From: Halostagnicola kamekurae
GTDB taxonomy: Archaea > Halobacteriota > Halobacteria > Halobacteriales > Natrialbaceae
DNA: 64,000 nt
Reading direction: 5' to 3'
Assembly: GCF_900116205.1 (NCBI RefSeq)
Contig: NZ_FOZS01000003.1
Location: 310,001-374,000 of the forward strand
The position numbers and the translations under genes are program-made. Shown here piece by piece: positions 37,126-46,194 of this stretch (its first letter is position 1; the number at the start of each line of letters is the position of its first letter). Below the pieces are notes generated by a model, which saw only the letters and a program-made list of their open reading frames with translations, was not told where the DNA came from and ran no database searches.

Positions 37126-37492
37126 ATAACCTCACACCATATTGAGCGGAAAGCATACTATTTCTAGAGATGTTAGCAAAAACGCTTGAGTGGTCAGTGG
37201 AACGTTTGAATATACTGCTCTGTTGAATAGTGCCGAGTCATGGTTACAACGGCTCATACAGTGACTCTATGTTGATGAGAGCAAACAGTAGGATGTCAAG
37301 TGCTGTCCACAACGAAGAACGAGTGAACTGCTTCGGGGGTCAAGCCCCGAACTTCCATAGAACCTGATGACGAACTCGGAGGAACGTCCACCGAAGTATG
37401 TAACTCGAGTCCTGAGCAACCGTGCCTCTGGAACGAGGCGAACGAAGTTGTGGTGGGATCGCCTGAATGAATCAACACCGTTAGCGATGATT
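37126..37492. other. Intergenic region, possible old mobile-element scar
   Basis: About 370 bases. Contains a perfect 6-bp-stem hairpin GGGGTC-AA-GCCCCG-like (about 37337-37350). The rest is non-coding; a plus-strand frame (YVTRVLSNRASGTRRTKLWW) has protein-like bits but no start. No identification. Confidence 0.4.
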
Positions 37493-37750
37493 CTACTCCG
37501 ACGCAGTCGCAGATTCACCGAGTAGGACGGTGACGGTATCCGGTGTCACAGCGATCCGAATGCCTTCAACAGTGAATCGGATTTCAATATCCCCGTTCGA
37601 GGAAGCACACACTTGCTCGAGTGCCTCGACATCAACGTAATCGTACAGCTGGTAGGAATCAGGATCGAGACCACATGCTTCCAGAGTGTCGACGATTTCG
37701 ACGACGAGTTCTGTTGATCGTTCGTCCCCACTTGCCGGTGAGCGTTCCAT
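37493..37750 (-). CDS. HalOD1 output-domain protein
   Basis: 85 residues. The pattern ELVVEIVDTLEACGLDPDSY, QLYDYVDVEALEQVCASSNG, DIEIRFTVEGIRIAVTPDTV matches the small haloarchaeal HalOD1 family, often a C-terminal output domain of signalling proteins but also found alone, as here. It is likely soluble and cytoplasmic. Divergent with the winged-helix gene at 37871. Confidence 0.85.
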   Translation of the reverse strand: MERSPASGDERSTELVVEIVDTLEACGLDPDSYQLYDYVDVEALEQVCASSNGDIEIRFTVEGIRIAVTPDTVTVLLGESATASE

Positions 37751-37870
37751 TGAGTCAGTTTAAACGTAGAATTTGCGACCTTTAAACGTTTGTAGTCAAT
37801 AATAGTAGCTATTAGATTCTATAGTTGACGGATCGCATCGCGGATAGTGTCGGCGCAAGCAGCAGTGAGT

Positions 37871-38131
37871 ATGCGCTTTGATGCCGACTGGATGTCACGC
37901 GCCGATGATCGAATTCTCGAACATCTCGCTGATGACGGGCCTGATACGCCCAAAGAGATGGCTGACAGCGACCGTGTGCGCTTCTCTCGACAACACATCA
38001 ATGCCCGGTGCAAGAAACTCGTCGGATATGGGCTTCTTCTCCACCTCGGAAACGGCGTCTATGAGATTACTCGTGACGGAGAACACTATCTCGCTGGCGA
38101 CCTCGATGCTCGAGACCTCGAACTCGAGTAA
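37871..38131 (+). CDS. Winged-helix DNA-binding protein, PhiH1-repressor-like
   Basis: 86 residues from ATG 37871 (MRFDADWMSRADDRILEHLA); the frame from 37847 adds eight poor residues. HTH: DTPKEMADSDRVRFSRQHIN then wing ARCKKLVGYGLLLHLGNGVY, EITRDGEHYLAGDLDA. The layout 'WMxxxDDRILExL ... GxYxITxxGxxYLxGxLDA' is that of haloarchaeal PhiH1-like repressors. It is upstream of, and same strand as, the decayed TumE-like gene. Confidence 0.88.
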   Translation: MRFDADWMSRADDRILEHLADDGPDTPKEMADSDRVRFSRQHINARCKKLVGYGLLLHLGNGVYEITRDGEHYLAGDLDARDLELE

Positions 38132-38233
38132 TACGATAGCTACCAGCATACTCCACGTACCCTATATAACAATACTAAAACGGGCTGTTCAACGGGCCGA
38201 GTCATCAAACGGTGGTCGAACCCAGTCAAAGAC

Positions 38234-38664
38234 GTGACGGGGCGAGACGAAACGCCGAGCGGTTCCCTTGATGTTCCGGCGCTCGAAGTACTTGCACAGC
38301 GTGCAGCGACCCATCCACTTGTTTCTACCTGAGAGTTTCGGCCTGATGCAATTTCTCCGCGCGTCCTCGAGATCCAGTTAGACAGCACACAGTATCCTTC
38401 CGCAGTATGCGAAGCTCGAGTGAATATTCGATGGTTTGTCGGAGGCGGTTACATAGTCCACTATATCGAGATTCGTGAGGAGAAGGCCTGGCAATGCCGA
38501 TGGGATCGACACCCGAAACCAGAGGCGCCTCGGAACCGCTCTCATTCACCACCAGATGCGTCCGCAGATATAGAGCAGTCGCACTCGAGTCTGACCATTG
38601 TTCGGATGTCCTCTTTGCCGTGTTGGAATGGATCGAAGACCGAGTCCAAGCGTTGCATTGCTAA
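38234..38664 (+). pseudogene. TumE/DUF6516-like toxin-family protein, nonsense and frameshift
   Basis: From GTG 38234: GSLDVPALEVLAQRAATHPL, then a TGA at 38330-38332 where a Trp codon (TGG) would fit before EFRPDAISPRVLEIQLDSTQ, YPSAVCEARVNIRWFVGGGY, IVHYIEIREEKAWQCRWDRH, PKPEAPRN. After PPDASADIEQ the frame shifts (near 38575-38580) into LESDHCSDVLFAVLEWIEDR, VQALHC, stop TAA 38662. The WQCRWDRHPxP ... PPDA pattern is what I know from haloarchaeal TumE-like (DUF6516) proteins, usually paired with an HTH antitoxin. Family assignment is moderately sure, and the two lesions are direct. Confidence 0.7.
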
Positions 38665-39171
38665 TTCGGTTACCATCTTTAAGCAGCGAGAGAATGTCGC
38701 CCCTTCCAGTAGTTTCCGATTCAGATTTCAGGGAGATCGTTGGAGCGAGGAGATCAATACCCAATGTGCGTTATCCAGCTGTAGATCTACATAGCTGTGA
38801 AGAACCCAAACGAGATCGACGCCTAATACGCGTAATGCTCTAGAAGGGCGGGGCGTGGGAGGGAAGGCAAATATATCATTAATTTTATAAGATTTGTAGG
38901 TTGTAGCTCTCACCCTGAGGGGTAATTGTATCGTGATCAGTACGACGCGTTCAGGGGCACAATCCCTGGCTGAGTTTCGATAGCGTCTATAGTGGCCCAG
39001 TCGTCGCGCTCGAGACATTGGTTAGATTCGCTCTCTACCTGATTCATGAGAGAAAACTGACTTCCACTTCAATATTCAGTGAATCGCGGAGTCGAAGTCT
39101 AAATTCGGTAACTGGTGGTCTATGGGTCGCTTCTTCACGACAGATTAATTTAATTCGAATATTTTTGTAGA
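38665..39171. other. Intergenic region
   Basis: About 500 bases. No complete gene. AT-rich at 38870-38900 and 39140-39170. A minus-strand frame at 38546-38764 overlaps the pseudogene and is a shadow. Confidence 0.5.
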
Positions 39172-40344
39172 TTATATTTCTTCTGGGAGCGACGTCTGAG
39201 CTGCTCGGCGACGACGCGATCGACGGAAGACAGTGTCCGGAAGCAGCTTGACAACGAGATTGCGTGCCCGAGTGCCGACACGTGACTGCATCGTCCCGAA
39301 CGTTCCGAGCCGGTGGGATTCAGACCGAATCCGGTCAGCTCTCGGTTTTCGTTCGGCTTCGAATGCATCGAACGCTATCGCGGGATCGTCGTGCGTGTCG
39401 AGCGCGTGGACCAACGCAAGCGCGTCCTCGATGGCCTGTGCTGCGCCCTGTCCTGCGAACGGTAGCATCCCGTGGGCTGCGTCTCCGGCGATGACGACCG
39501 ATCCACGAGACCACGTCTCCAGGGCTGGGACGTCCTCGAGACCGGTGACGAAGACGTCGTCGGGATCGAGTGAGTCGACTACGGTAGGGATCGGCTCCGG
39601 ATAGTCGGTGTATCGATCACGGAGTGTCGCTATCGTTTCCGCGGGAGTAGTCGAATCGGATGGTGTTGGGCCGGGTGCTGTGGCGAACCAGTAGAATCGA
39701 TCCGTGTCGATCGGTGCTCCGCCAGTGTAGGTCCCGTTCCCCCAGACTTCGACTCCCTGTGTACGGTAGTCGTCGGGGAGGTCGACGGTGCTAACAGCTC
39801 GATAGACGATACTCTCCAGCGCCTGCAGTTCGATGTCCGCAGCGATTGCGTCACGAACTGCGGAGTTGATGCCGTCAGCCCCGATGAGGATATCCGGCTG
39901 AATTTGCGTGCCGTCGGTGAATCGAGCCGCTGGTGGGTCAGCCGTGGCAACAGCCTCACACGTCATTCCGGTGTGAACCTCGGTATCGAGCTCTTCGAGG
40001 AGTATTCGTTGGAGTTCAGCACGGTGGATTGCGACGAACCCATATCCAAACTGACTTCGCTCAACTTGATCAAGATCGAACCGAGTGAGAACGCGCCCGC
40101 TGGAGGAACGAATCAGACTGTCGCTGAGGGGGACCCCTGCAGTGCGGATACGTTCGGCGATTCCGAGCCGATTGAAAACGAGGAGTGCGTTGGTCTGTAG
40201 CAACAGTCCAGCGCCGATAGGCCGATATCCGGATGCGGCTTCATAGACCGTTGGTGTCCAGCCACGCTGTTCGAACGCGAGGGCTGTGGTGAGTCCACAG
40301 ATACCGCCGCCGATAATCGCCACTTCGGGTGTCTCTTGTGCCAT
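39172..40344 (-). CDS. FAD-dependent monooxygenase (PHBH/UbiH-type)
   Basis: 390 residues. Rossmann FAD site AIIGGGICGLTTALAFEQRG, DG motif ILIGADGINSAVRDAIAADI, GD motif VVIAGDAAHGMLPFAGQGAA followed by QAIEDALALVHALD. The C-terminal 30 residues are unusually basic (RRSRRRRAAQTSLPEEI). The class hydroxylates aromatic or lipid substrates with NAD(P)H and O2; here the substrate is unknown. Divergent to the Bat-like regulator 176 bases away, which could control it. Confidence 0.9.
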   Translation of the reverse strand: MAQETPEVAIIGGGICGLTTALAFEQRGWTPTVYEAASGYRPIGAGLLLQTNALLVFNRLGIAERIRTAGVPLSDSLIRSSSGRVLTRFDLDQVERSQFGYGFVAIHRAELQRILLEELDTEVHTGMTCEAVATADPPAARFTDGTQIQPDILIGADGINSAVRDAIAADIELQALESIVYRAVSTVDLPDDYRTQGVEVWGNGTYTGGAPIDTDRFYWFATAPGPTPSDSTTPAETIATLRDRYTDYPEPIPTVVDSLDPDDVFVTGLEDVPALETWSRGSVVIAGDAAHGMLPFAGQGAAQAIEDALALVHALDTHDDPAIAFDAFEAERKPRADRIRSESHRLGTFGTMQSRVGTRARNLVVKLLPDTVFRRSRRRRAAQTSLPEEI

Positions 40345-40520
40345 TAGTATCCCCGTCCTGAATCAGCTAGGGTGAGTTGGAAACCTCTTATCACGTGTAG
40401 GCTATCGAATCGGACAGTCATTTGCAGAGACGTCATATCTCTCGATTCGAGGAGAGCCACGAAATGCCGACTGGCGATTATTCACACGTTTTTATTAGGC
40501 GCTACGATTCATCGTACGCA

Positions 40521-41177
40521 ATGCGGTATCTCACGGTCCATGTTCGTCCGACCGACGAGGGTACGTTCCATCCGCTTGCGAAGCAGCTCGTGGACGAGCC
40601 GTCGATCACTCGAGAAGCGATTCGTAGCGTCGAACTGCTAGCCGATGGGACCGTGCTATTATTCGCTGAAGGGAGCGGCGATCGGAATCGATACGAAGAG
40701 ATCATGGAGAGTTCTGAATTCGTCATCGATTATCTCGTCTCGGGGGGAGACCAATGGCTAGCGGTCAGCCAGTTCGAACCGACCGACACAACGCGTCGGA
40801 TGCTGGAACGCCAACGCGAGTCGGATCTCATCATCGAGACCCCGATTCATTTCAATGCTGACGGGTCGCTTCGAGTAACGTATCTGGGGAGCGATAAAGC
40901 GTTCCAGAAACTCGTCCAGAAAGACACGGAAGAACTCCCGATCACGTACGAGGTCACCGAAACAGGCGAATATGTTCCGGACGAAGCGGCATTCACACGG
41001 ATCTTAACAATGCGCCAACGGGAAGTGCTTAAGACGGCCGTCGAGATGGGATACTATAGTGTACCTCGCGAATCGACGCTCGATGATGTGGCAGCAGTTG
41101 TAGGGATTGCGCCGACGACCGCTGGAGATCACCTCCGAAAAGTCGAAGAACGTGTTTTCGAGTCTCTCGTACGGTGA
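40521..41177 (+). CDS. Bat-like HTH-10 transcription regulator
   Basis: 218 residues from ATG 40521 (MRYLTVHVRPTDEGTFHPLA); in-frame ATGs upstream at 40422 and 40464 add basic residues that do not look like the protein. N-terminal bacterio-opsin-activator (BAT) sensor-like region, and the C-terminal HTH-10: RILTMRQREVLKTAVEMGYY, SVPRESTLDDVAAVVGIAPT, TAGDHLRKVEERVFESL. Likely regulates the divergent monooxygenase; inference from position. Its end is 14 bases from the IS element. Confidence 0.9.
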   Translation: MRYLTVHVRPTDEGTFHPLAKQLVDEPSITREAIRSVELLADGTVLLFAEGSGDRNRYEEIMESSEFVIDYLVSGGDQWLAVSQFEPTDTTRRMLERQRESDLIIETPIHFNADGSLRVTYLGSDKAFQKLVQKDTEELPITYEVTETGEYVPDEAAFTRILTMRQREVLKTAVEMGYYSVPRESTLDDVAAVVGIAPTTAGDHLRKVEERVFESLVR

Positions 41178-41190
41178 TACCAATATACTA

Positions 41191-41931
41191 GGCACTGTCT
41201 AGTTCAGCACCTTCTCGGCTGGTGTACGGCCGTTCAGTGCTTGATTCGGTCGATCGTGGTTATAGCGGTGTCTGAACCGTCTGAGCCAGCGGCGTGGGCT
41301 GGCTGGACTGCCCCGCCAGAAGGACTGAAAGCAGTCGATCCGCATTGAGGCCGTCTGAAGCTACTTTTCGACGTGATTTCGGTCGCTGTAGTCGAGATGA
41401 CCGCTCACTTCGTGGCGAGCAAGGGCAGTCAGATAGCTGCCAGCATCGACGAGAAATTCCGTTTCGTCGAGATCGTGTTTCTCGGTGAGCGGATGCGAGA
41501 ATGCCGCCGCGGGGTTAATCTCGCGGCGGCTAAACACGTCGATTTCGAGCAGCAGCTTCGATTCTGTATCGATCGCAGCGTACAACCACTTTTTCTCGCC
41601 GTCGACCTCGATCTGTTTCTCGTCGACCGCGGACCCGCGACGACTGCGCCGTCGCAAGTCGCTCTGAGCCTCTGTGAGTTTGTGCGCCCAGTTCCAAATT
41701 GCGCCGTGAGAACGGTCAATACCGAGCAAATCAAGGACTGTGACAACCTCCCGAAGCGACAATCCCATCGAATGCGAGCGCACCCCGACACCCTAATGGG
41801 TGTCGGGGTGTGCTCGTTCTCCCAACCTCATCACAATCCACGTCTACGGACTCTCTGAGCAGGTTGGCGAGTTGCATGGTCACTTCTGGCCACCGCCTGC
41901 TCATTCCTCAAACCCTCATCTAGACAGTGCC
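41191..41931. mobile_element. IS6-like insertion sequence, copy 1
   Basis: 741 bp between inverted ends GGCACTGTCTAG (41191) and CTAGACAGTGCC (41920-41931), with a transposase on the minus strand. No direct target repeat flanks it (left ...AATATACTA, right CTCGATGG...). An inverted fragment of the same element type follows immediately, which explains the missing repeat. Within the transposase a 14-base stem hairpin lies at about 41778-41812 (CACCCCGACACCC ... GGGTGTCGGGGTG). Confidence 0.85.
41199..41904 (-). pseudogene. IS6-like transposase, copy 1, broken
   Basis: Start ATG 41904 (MSRRWPEVTMQLANLLRESV), end TAG 41199 (GRTPAEKVLN). The 140-residue middle (LREVVTVLDLLGIDRSHGAI, IEVDGEKKWLYAAIDTESKL, EFLVDAGSYLTALARHEVSG) keeps DDE positions D and D. 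Frame shift between DVDCDEV and HSMGLSLREVV, and a TAG after RNHVEK where TGG is present in copy 2. The remaining tail (MRIDCFQSFWRGSPASPRRW) follows in frame. Confidence 0.85.
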
Positions 41932-41977
41932 CTCGATGGAAAGACGCCAGTTGAGGAGGTGCTGAACTAGACAGTGC
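41932..41977. mobile_element. Inverted 46-bp end fragment of an IS6-like element
   Basis: CTCGATGG...GGTGCTGAACTAGACAGTGCC is the reverse complement of the left end of copies 1 and 2 (GGCACTGTCTAGTTCAGCACC and the following approx. 25 bases of copy 2). It abuts copy 1 directly. This points to a recombination between two inverted copies, or to adjacent insertion and deletion. Confidence 0.8.
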
Positions 41978-41980
41978 CGT

Positions 41981-41988
41981 TTTATATA
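41981..41988 (+). promoter_or_regulatory. TATA-box-like element of dhaK
   Basis: TTTATATA, starting four bases after the IS remnant end and about 27 bases from the dhaK start at 42014. The spacing fits a leaderless or very short-leader transcript. The upstream promoter parts, including any BRE, would fall within the IS end. Confidence 0.6.
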
Positions 41989-42013
41989 CGTTCGAGGGAT
42001 AAGCACGTATGGT

Positions 42014-43003
42014 ATGAAGAAGCTTATCAATGATCCGGAAAACGTAGTAGACGAGATGCTCGACGGGATGGTCGCGGCGTACCCGGACCGACTGCGTCGA
42101 CTGGACGGGACGAACGTACTCGTTCGAAATGACGCCCCCGTCGACGACAAGGTCGGGATCGTCAGCGGCGGTGGGAGCGGCCACGAGCCGACCCACGCCG
42201 GCTATCTCGGCAACGGGATGCTTGACGGCGCGGCGGCGGGGGAGGTGTTCACGTCGCCGACCGCCGACGAGATCAACGAGATGATTCAGGCCTGTGACGC
42301 CGGCGAGGGCGTTCTCTGCGTCGTCAAGAACTACGAAGGCGACGTGATGAACTTCGATACTGCCGCCGAGATGGCCGCAATGGAAGACGTCGACGTCGAG
42401 CAAGTCGTTGTCAACGACGACGTCGCCGTGGAGGACTCCACATACACGTCCGGTCGACGTGGCGTCTGTGGCACGATCTTCGTCCACAAGGTGGCGGGGG
42501 CGGCAGCGGAGCGCGGCGAGGACCTCGCCGAAGTACAGCGCGTCGCGGAAAAAGCCGTCGACAACGTTGGGACCATGGGGATGGCGCTCACCTCGTGTGT
42601 CACCCCGGAGAAGGGCGAGCCGACGTTCGATCTCGGTGACGACGAGATCGAACTCGGCATCGGTATCCACGGCGAACCCGGCGTCGAGCGCACCGACATG
42701 ATGGACGCCGACGAGATCGCCACAGAGCTAACGACGGCGGTCCTCGAGGACGTCGAACCCGATGGGGAAGTCGCCACGATCGTCAACGGGATGGGCGGCA
42801 CGCCGCTGTCGGAACTGTTCATCGTCAACAGGGCGGTACAGGACCACCTGGAAGACGAAAGCATAGAGACGTGGGGCACCTGGGTAGGGGAGTACATGAC
42901 GTCGCTCGAGATGGCCGGCTGCTCGGTGACGGTCCTCGACCTCGACGATGAGCTCAAGGGTCTACTGAGCGACCCGGCGAATACGCCGGCGTTCACGGTG
43001 TGA
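42014..43003 (+). CDS. dhaK: PTS-dependent dihydroxyacetone kinase, DhaK subunit
   Basis: 329 residues. Binds dihydroxyacetone: GSGHEPTHAGYLGNGMLDGA, GIHGEPGVERTDMMD (His covalently binding the substrate), NDDVAVEDSTYTSGRRGVCG. Takes the phosphate from DhaL-bound ADP/ATP to give dihydroxyacetone phosphate. First gene of dhaKLM-ptsH-ptsI, start directly behind the TATA element. Complete. Confidence 0.96.
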   Translation: MKKLINDPENVVDEMLDGMVAAYPDRLRRLDGTNVLVRNDAPVDDKVGIVSGGGSGHEPTHAGYLGNGMLDGAAAGEVFTSPTADEINEMIQACDAGEGVLCVVKNYEGDVMNFDTAAEMAAMEDVDVEQVVVNDDVAVEDSTYTSGRRGVCGTIFVHKVAGAAAERGEDLAEVQRVAEKAVDNVGTMGMALTSCVTPEKGEPTFDLGDDEIELGIGIHGEPGVERTDMMDADEIATELTTAVLEDVEPDGEVATIVNGMGGTPLSELFIVNRAVQDHLEDESIETWGTWVGEYMTSLEMAGCSVTVLDLDDELKGLLSDPANTPAFTV

Positions 43004-43060
43004 TCCCTCGGGCGATCTGGAGCCCAAAGGTCTTATTACTGAGTGAGTGTACCACGGATC

Positions 43061-43774
43061 ATGGCTTCTCGAGAGACGGAGTGTGAAGCGATTCTGGAAG
43101 CGGTCGATCGGATCGCCGCCCGGATAGCGTCGGAGAAAAAGCACCTGACCGATCTCGACTCGGCAATCGGCGACGCCGACCACGGGGCGAACCTCGACCG
43201 AGGGTTCAAAGCCGTCGTCGAAACGCTCGAGCAGAAGGAGGACGCCGACGCGCAGGACCTAGTGAAGACGGTGGGGACGACGCTTATTTCCGAGGTTGGA
43301 GGGGCGTCAGGACCGCTGTACGGCGGCTCCTGTATGCACGCGAGTCAGGAACTCGAAGCGGGGATCACCGCCGAAACGACCGTCGCGTTCGCCGAGGCCT
43401 ACCTCGAGAAGCTACAGGACAGGGGCGGCGCCGAGGTCGGCGACAAGACGATGGTCGACGCGCTGACGCCGGCGGTTCACACCTACAAGAAGTCGATCGA
43501 AGTGGACGATCTCCCCCCACTGGAGGCGTTGGCGAAAGCCGTCGACGCGGCCGAACGGGGCGTCGAGTACACTGTCCCGCTCAAAGCGTCCAAGGGCCGC
43601 GCCTCCTATCTCGGCTGGCGATCCGTCGGTCACCAGGATCCCGGCGCGACGAGCACGCTGCTGGTTCTGGAGGAACTGCTCGCCACCGCCGAAGAGTACC
43701 TCGACGGCGACGTCGACGTCGACGCCACGTCGCCGACAATCCCCGACGAGGAGCCGGAGGAGGTGGAGGAGTAA
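43061..43774 (+). CDS. dhaL: Dihydroxyacetone kinase, DhaL subunit
   Basis: 237 residues from ATG 43061 (MASRETECEAILEAV); GTG/ATG 43043 is possible. ADP-Mg site AIGDADHGANLDRGF with the Asp cluster, later DPGATSTLLVLEELLATAEE, and GGASGPLYGGSCMHASQE. Acidic tail (TIPDEEPEEVEE). The nucleotide bound here is rephosphorylated by DhaM. One base separates it from dhaM. Confidence 0.95.
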   Translation: MASRETECEAILEAVDRIAARIASEKKHLTDLDSAIGDADHGANLDRGFKAVVETLEQKEDADAQDLVKTVGTTLISEVGGASGPLYGGSCMHASQELEAGITAETTVAFAEAYLEKLQDRGGAEVGDKTMVDALTPAVHTYKKSIEVDDLPPLEALAKAVDAAERGVEYTVPLKASKGRASYLGWRSVGHQDPGATSTLLVLEELLATAEEYLDGDVDVDATSPTIPDEEPEEVEE

Positions 43775-43775
43775 C

Positions 43776-44162
43776 ATGATCGGATTACTCGTCGTCTCTC
43801 ACAGCGGGAACGCTGCGGAAGGGATCAGGGACATCGCCCTCGAGATGGGCGGCGACGACGCCCGGATCGAGGCCGTCGGCGGCGATCCCGACGGCGGTAT
43901 CGGAACCTCGGTCGACGACATTAGCGCGGCGCTGGAGCGACTCGCCGACGAGACCGACGGCGTGGTCGTCCTCGTCGACCTCGGCAGCGCCGTCATGAAC
44001 GCGGAGGTGGCTATCGAATCCATCGACGACGTCGAGTGCGTCGTGGTCGACGCGCCGGTTCTCGAGGGGACGCTCAACGCGGCCGTCGAGGCGTCGAGCC
44101 CGAACGCGACTCTCGACTCCGTCGAACGCGCCGCGGCCGAAGCGGTTGATCTCTTTGAGTAG
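43776..44162 (+). CDS. dhaM: Dihydroxyacetone kinase phosphotransfer subunit DhaM (EIIA-Man-like)
   Basis: 128 residues: single EIIA domain, active His in LLVVSHSGNAAEGIRD (about residue 8), then VVVLVDLGSAVMNAEVAIES and VVDAPVLEGTLNAAVEASSP. Unlike E. coli DhaM, it has no fused HPr and EI domains; these are the following separate genes. Confidence 0.94.
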   Translation: MIGLLVVSHSGNAAEGIRDIALEMGGDDARIEAVGGDPDGGIGTSVDDISAALERLADETDGVVVLVDLGSAVMNAEVAIESIDDVECVVVDAPVLEGTLNAAVEASSPNATLDSVERAAAEAVDLFE

Positions 44163-44256
44163 GGAGAACCGCCGGAATGTGGTGCTGGTCGTCGGGAGTG
44201 AGGGACCGAAATCACCGGGAAAGTAAAGTCACACACCGGCCAAGATTCGCACTGGT

Positions 44257-44541
44257 ATGGAGCGTATCGTAACAGTGGTCCCCGAGGCTGGCCTGCATGC
44301 CCGTCCAGCGTCCCGGTTCGTGCAGATGGCCAACCAGTACGACAGCGAGATCACGCTAGAACCGGTCGACGACGGGAAGTCCGTCAACGCACGGAGTATG
44401 CTCGCGGTCACGGGCCTGAACGTCGAGTCCGGGGAGGACGTCCGACTCGTCGCCGAGGGGGAAGACGCCGGGGCTGCGCTTGACGCGCTGGCCGAGGTCC
44501 TCTCGTCGCCCGAAGCCGGTGACGAGGAGACCGGTGAATGA
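44257..44541 (+). CDS. ptsH: PTS phosphocarrier HPr
   Basis: 94 residues. Active His15 region EAGLHARPASRFVQMANQYD, and the Ser46-region GKSVNARSMLAVTGL. Carries phosphate from Enzyme I to DhaM. Overlaps the Enzyme I start by 4 bp. Intact, with an acidic extra tail (PEAGDEETGE). Confidence 0.95.
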   Translation: MERIVTVVPEAGLHARPASRFVQMANQYDSEITLEPVDDGKSVNARSMLAVTGLNVESGEDVRLVAEGEDAGAALDALAEVLSSPEAGDEETGE

Positions 44542-46186
44542 CCGAATTCGATGGCGTCGGCGTCACGCCGCGCACCGGACACGGGATCGCCCGCTGGCAC
44601 GACAGGACGATCGACTTGGGTGAGCCCCCGGCGCCCGAGACCGTCGATCCGGGCGACGAACTGGCGATGTTCGAGCGAGCGCGCGACGTGGCGCGGGCGG
44701 CCCTCGAACGCGACCGGGACCGCGCCAGCGAGCGCGTCGGCGAGGCCGAAGCCGAAATCTTCGACGCACACATCCAGTTCCTCGACGACCCCTAGATCAC
44801 CGACGGCGTCGAGTCGGCGATCGAAGACGGCCTGCCGGCGGCCCACGTCGTGCGGGAGACCTTCGACGGGTTCGTCGACCAGTTCGAAGGGATGGACGGG
44901 CGGATGGCCGAGCGCGCCGACGACCTGCAAGACGTCCGCGACAGGCTACTTCGCCTGCTGGTCGACGAGAGCGCCACGGAGCCGTCCCAGACCGATGGGC
45001 CGGACGCCGACGAGCGGATCGTCCTGCTGGCCGATCGACTGGCGCCCAGCGACACTGCCGATCTCGACCCGGACCGGATAGCGGGCCTCGTCACGAATGC
45101 CGGCGGGCGGACCTCTCACGCGGCCATCCTCGCGCGCTCGCTCGCTATCCCGGCGACCACGTGCTCGTCGACGGCGAGGACGGTCGAATCGTGGTCGATC
45201 CCGACGGCGAGGCGCTCGCGGCGACAGCGGAGTCAGGCCCCGAGATTCGCGAGGGGCCGGTCGAGACGACCGACGGGAAACATGTCGAGGTGGCCACGAA
45301 CCTCGGCGGAACGGGCGGACTGACGCCGGCGGTCGAGAGCGGCGCCGACGGCGTCGGCCTGTTCCGCACGGAGTTCCTGTTTCTCGAATCGGGAGGCGCC
45401 CCCTACCGAGGACGAGCAGTACGACGCCGTGACCGACGTCCTCGACGCGTTTGCCGGCGACCGGGTCGTCTCCGAACGCTCGACATCGGCGGGGACAAGC
45501 CGGTCCCGTACTTGGAGCTGCCGGAGGCGTCCAACCCGGTCCTCGGCGAACGGGGAATCCGACTCTCGCTCGACCGGCATCGCCATCTCTTCGAGACCCA
45601 GCTCCGCGCACTCTTGCGCGCCGCGGCGTCCGAGCACGGCGACGGCCTGGCGGTGATGTTTCCACTGGTTTCGACGATCCCCGAACTCGAGGGGGCGCTA
45701 AAGGCGGTTGACAACGTCGCCGCAGACCTGGCCGACGAGGGGGTCGAGCACGCCAGGCCGGAACTGGGCGTCATGATCGAGACGCCTGCGGCCGTCCTGT
45801 GTGCGGATCAGGTCGCGGAGCGCGTCGAATTCCTCAGCATCGGTACGAACGACCTGACGCAGTACGTCATGGCCGTGGACCGTGAGAGCGAGGCGCTCGC
45901 CGACCTCAACGACCCGCTGCACCCGCCAGTTCTCCGGGCGATCCGCCGGACGGTAGAGGCGGGGCGCGCCGAGGATGCCTGGGTCGGGATGTGCGGCGAA
46001 ATGGCCGGCGACCCGGACCTGACGGAGTTGCTCGTCGGCCTCGACCTCGACGAACTGAGCATGAGCGCGGTGACCGTCCCCGCTGTGAAGCGTCGGATCG
46101 AGGAAACCATCACCGACGACGCCGAGGATCTGGCCGAGCGAGCCCTCGAAGCCGAGACCCGCGACGAGGTTCGGTCGCTGCTTTGA
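44538..46186 (+). pseudogene. ptsI: PTS Enzyme I, nonsense codon and frameshifts
   Basis: The start MTEFDGVGVTPRTGHGIARW is intact, but a TAG at 44793-44795 follows HIQFLDDP, where the family reads on (ITDGVESAIEDGLPAAHVVR). GGRTSHAAILARSLAIPAT, the His-phosphorylation motif, is in frame after it; a shift or deletion near 45150-45160 follows (HVLVDGEDGRIVVDPDG in another frame). Two compensating shifts occur between about 45405 and 45475, and VRTLDIGGDKPVPYLE resumes. The PEP-binding C-domain (GLFRTEFLFLES, SIGTNDLTQYVMAVDR, GMCGEMAGDP) is intact. So the phosphate entry to DhaKLM is lost, unless another EI is present. Confidence 0.9.
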
Positions 46187-46194
46187 GAAGCGGG

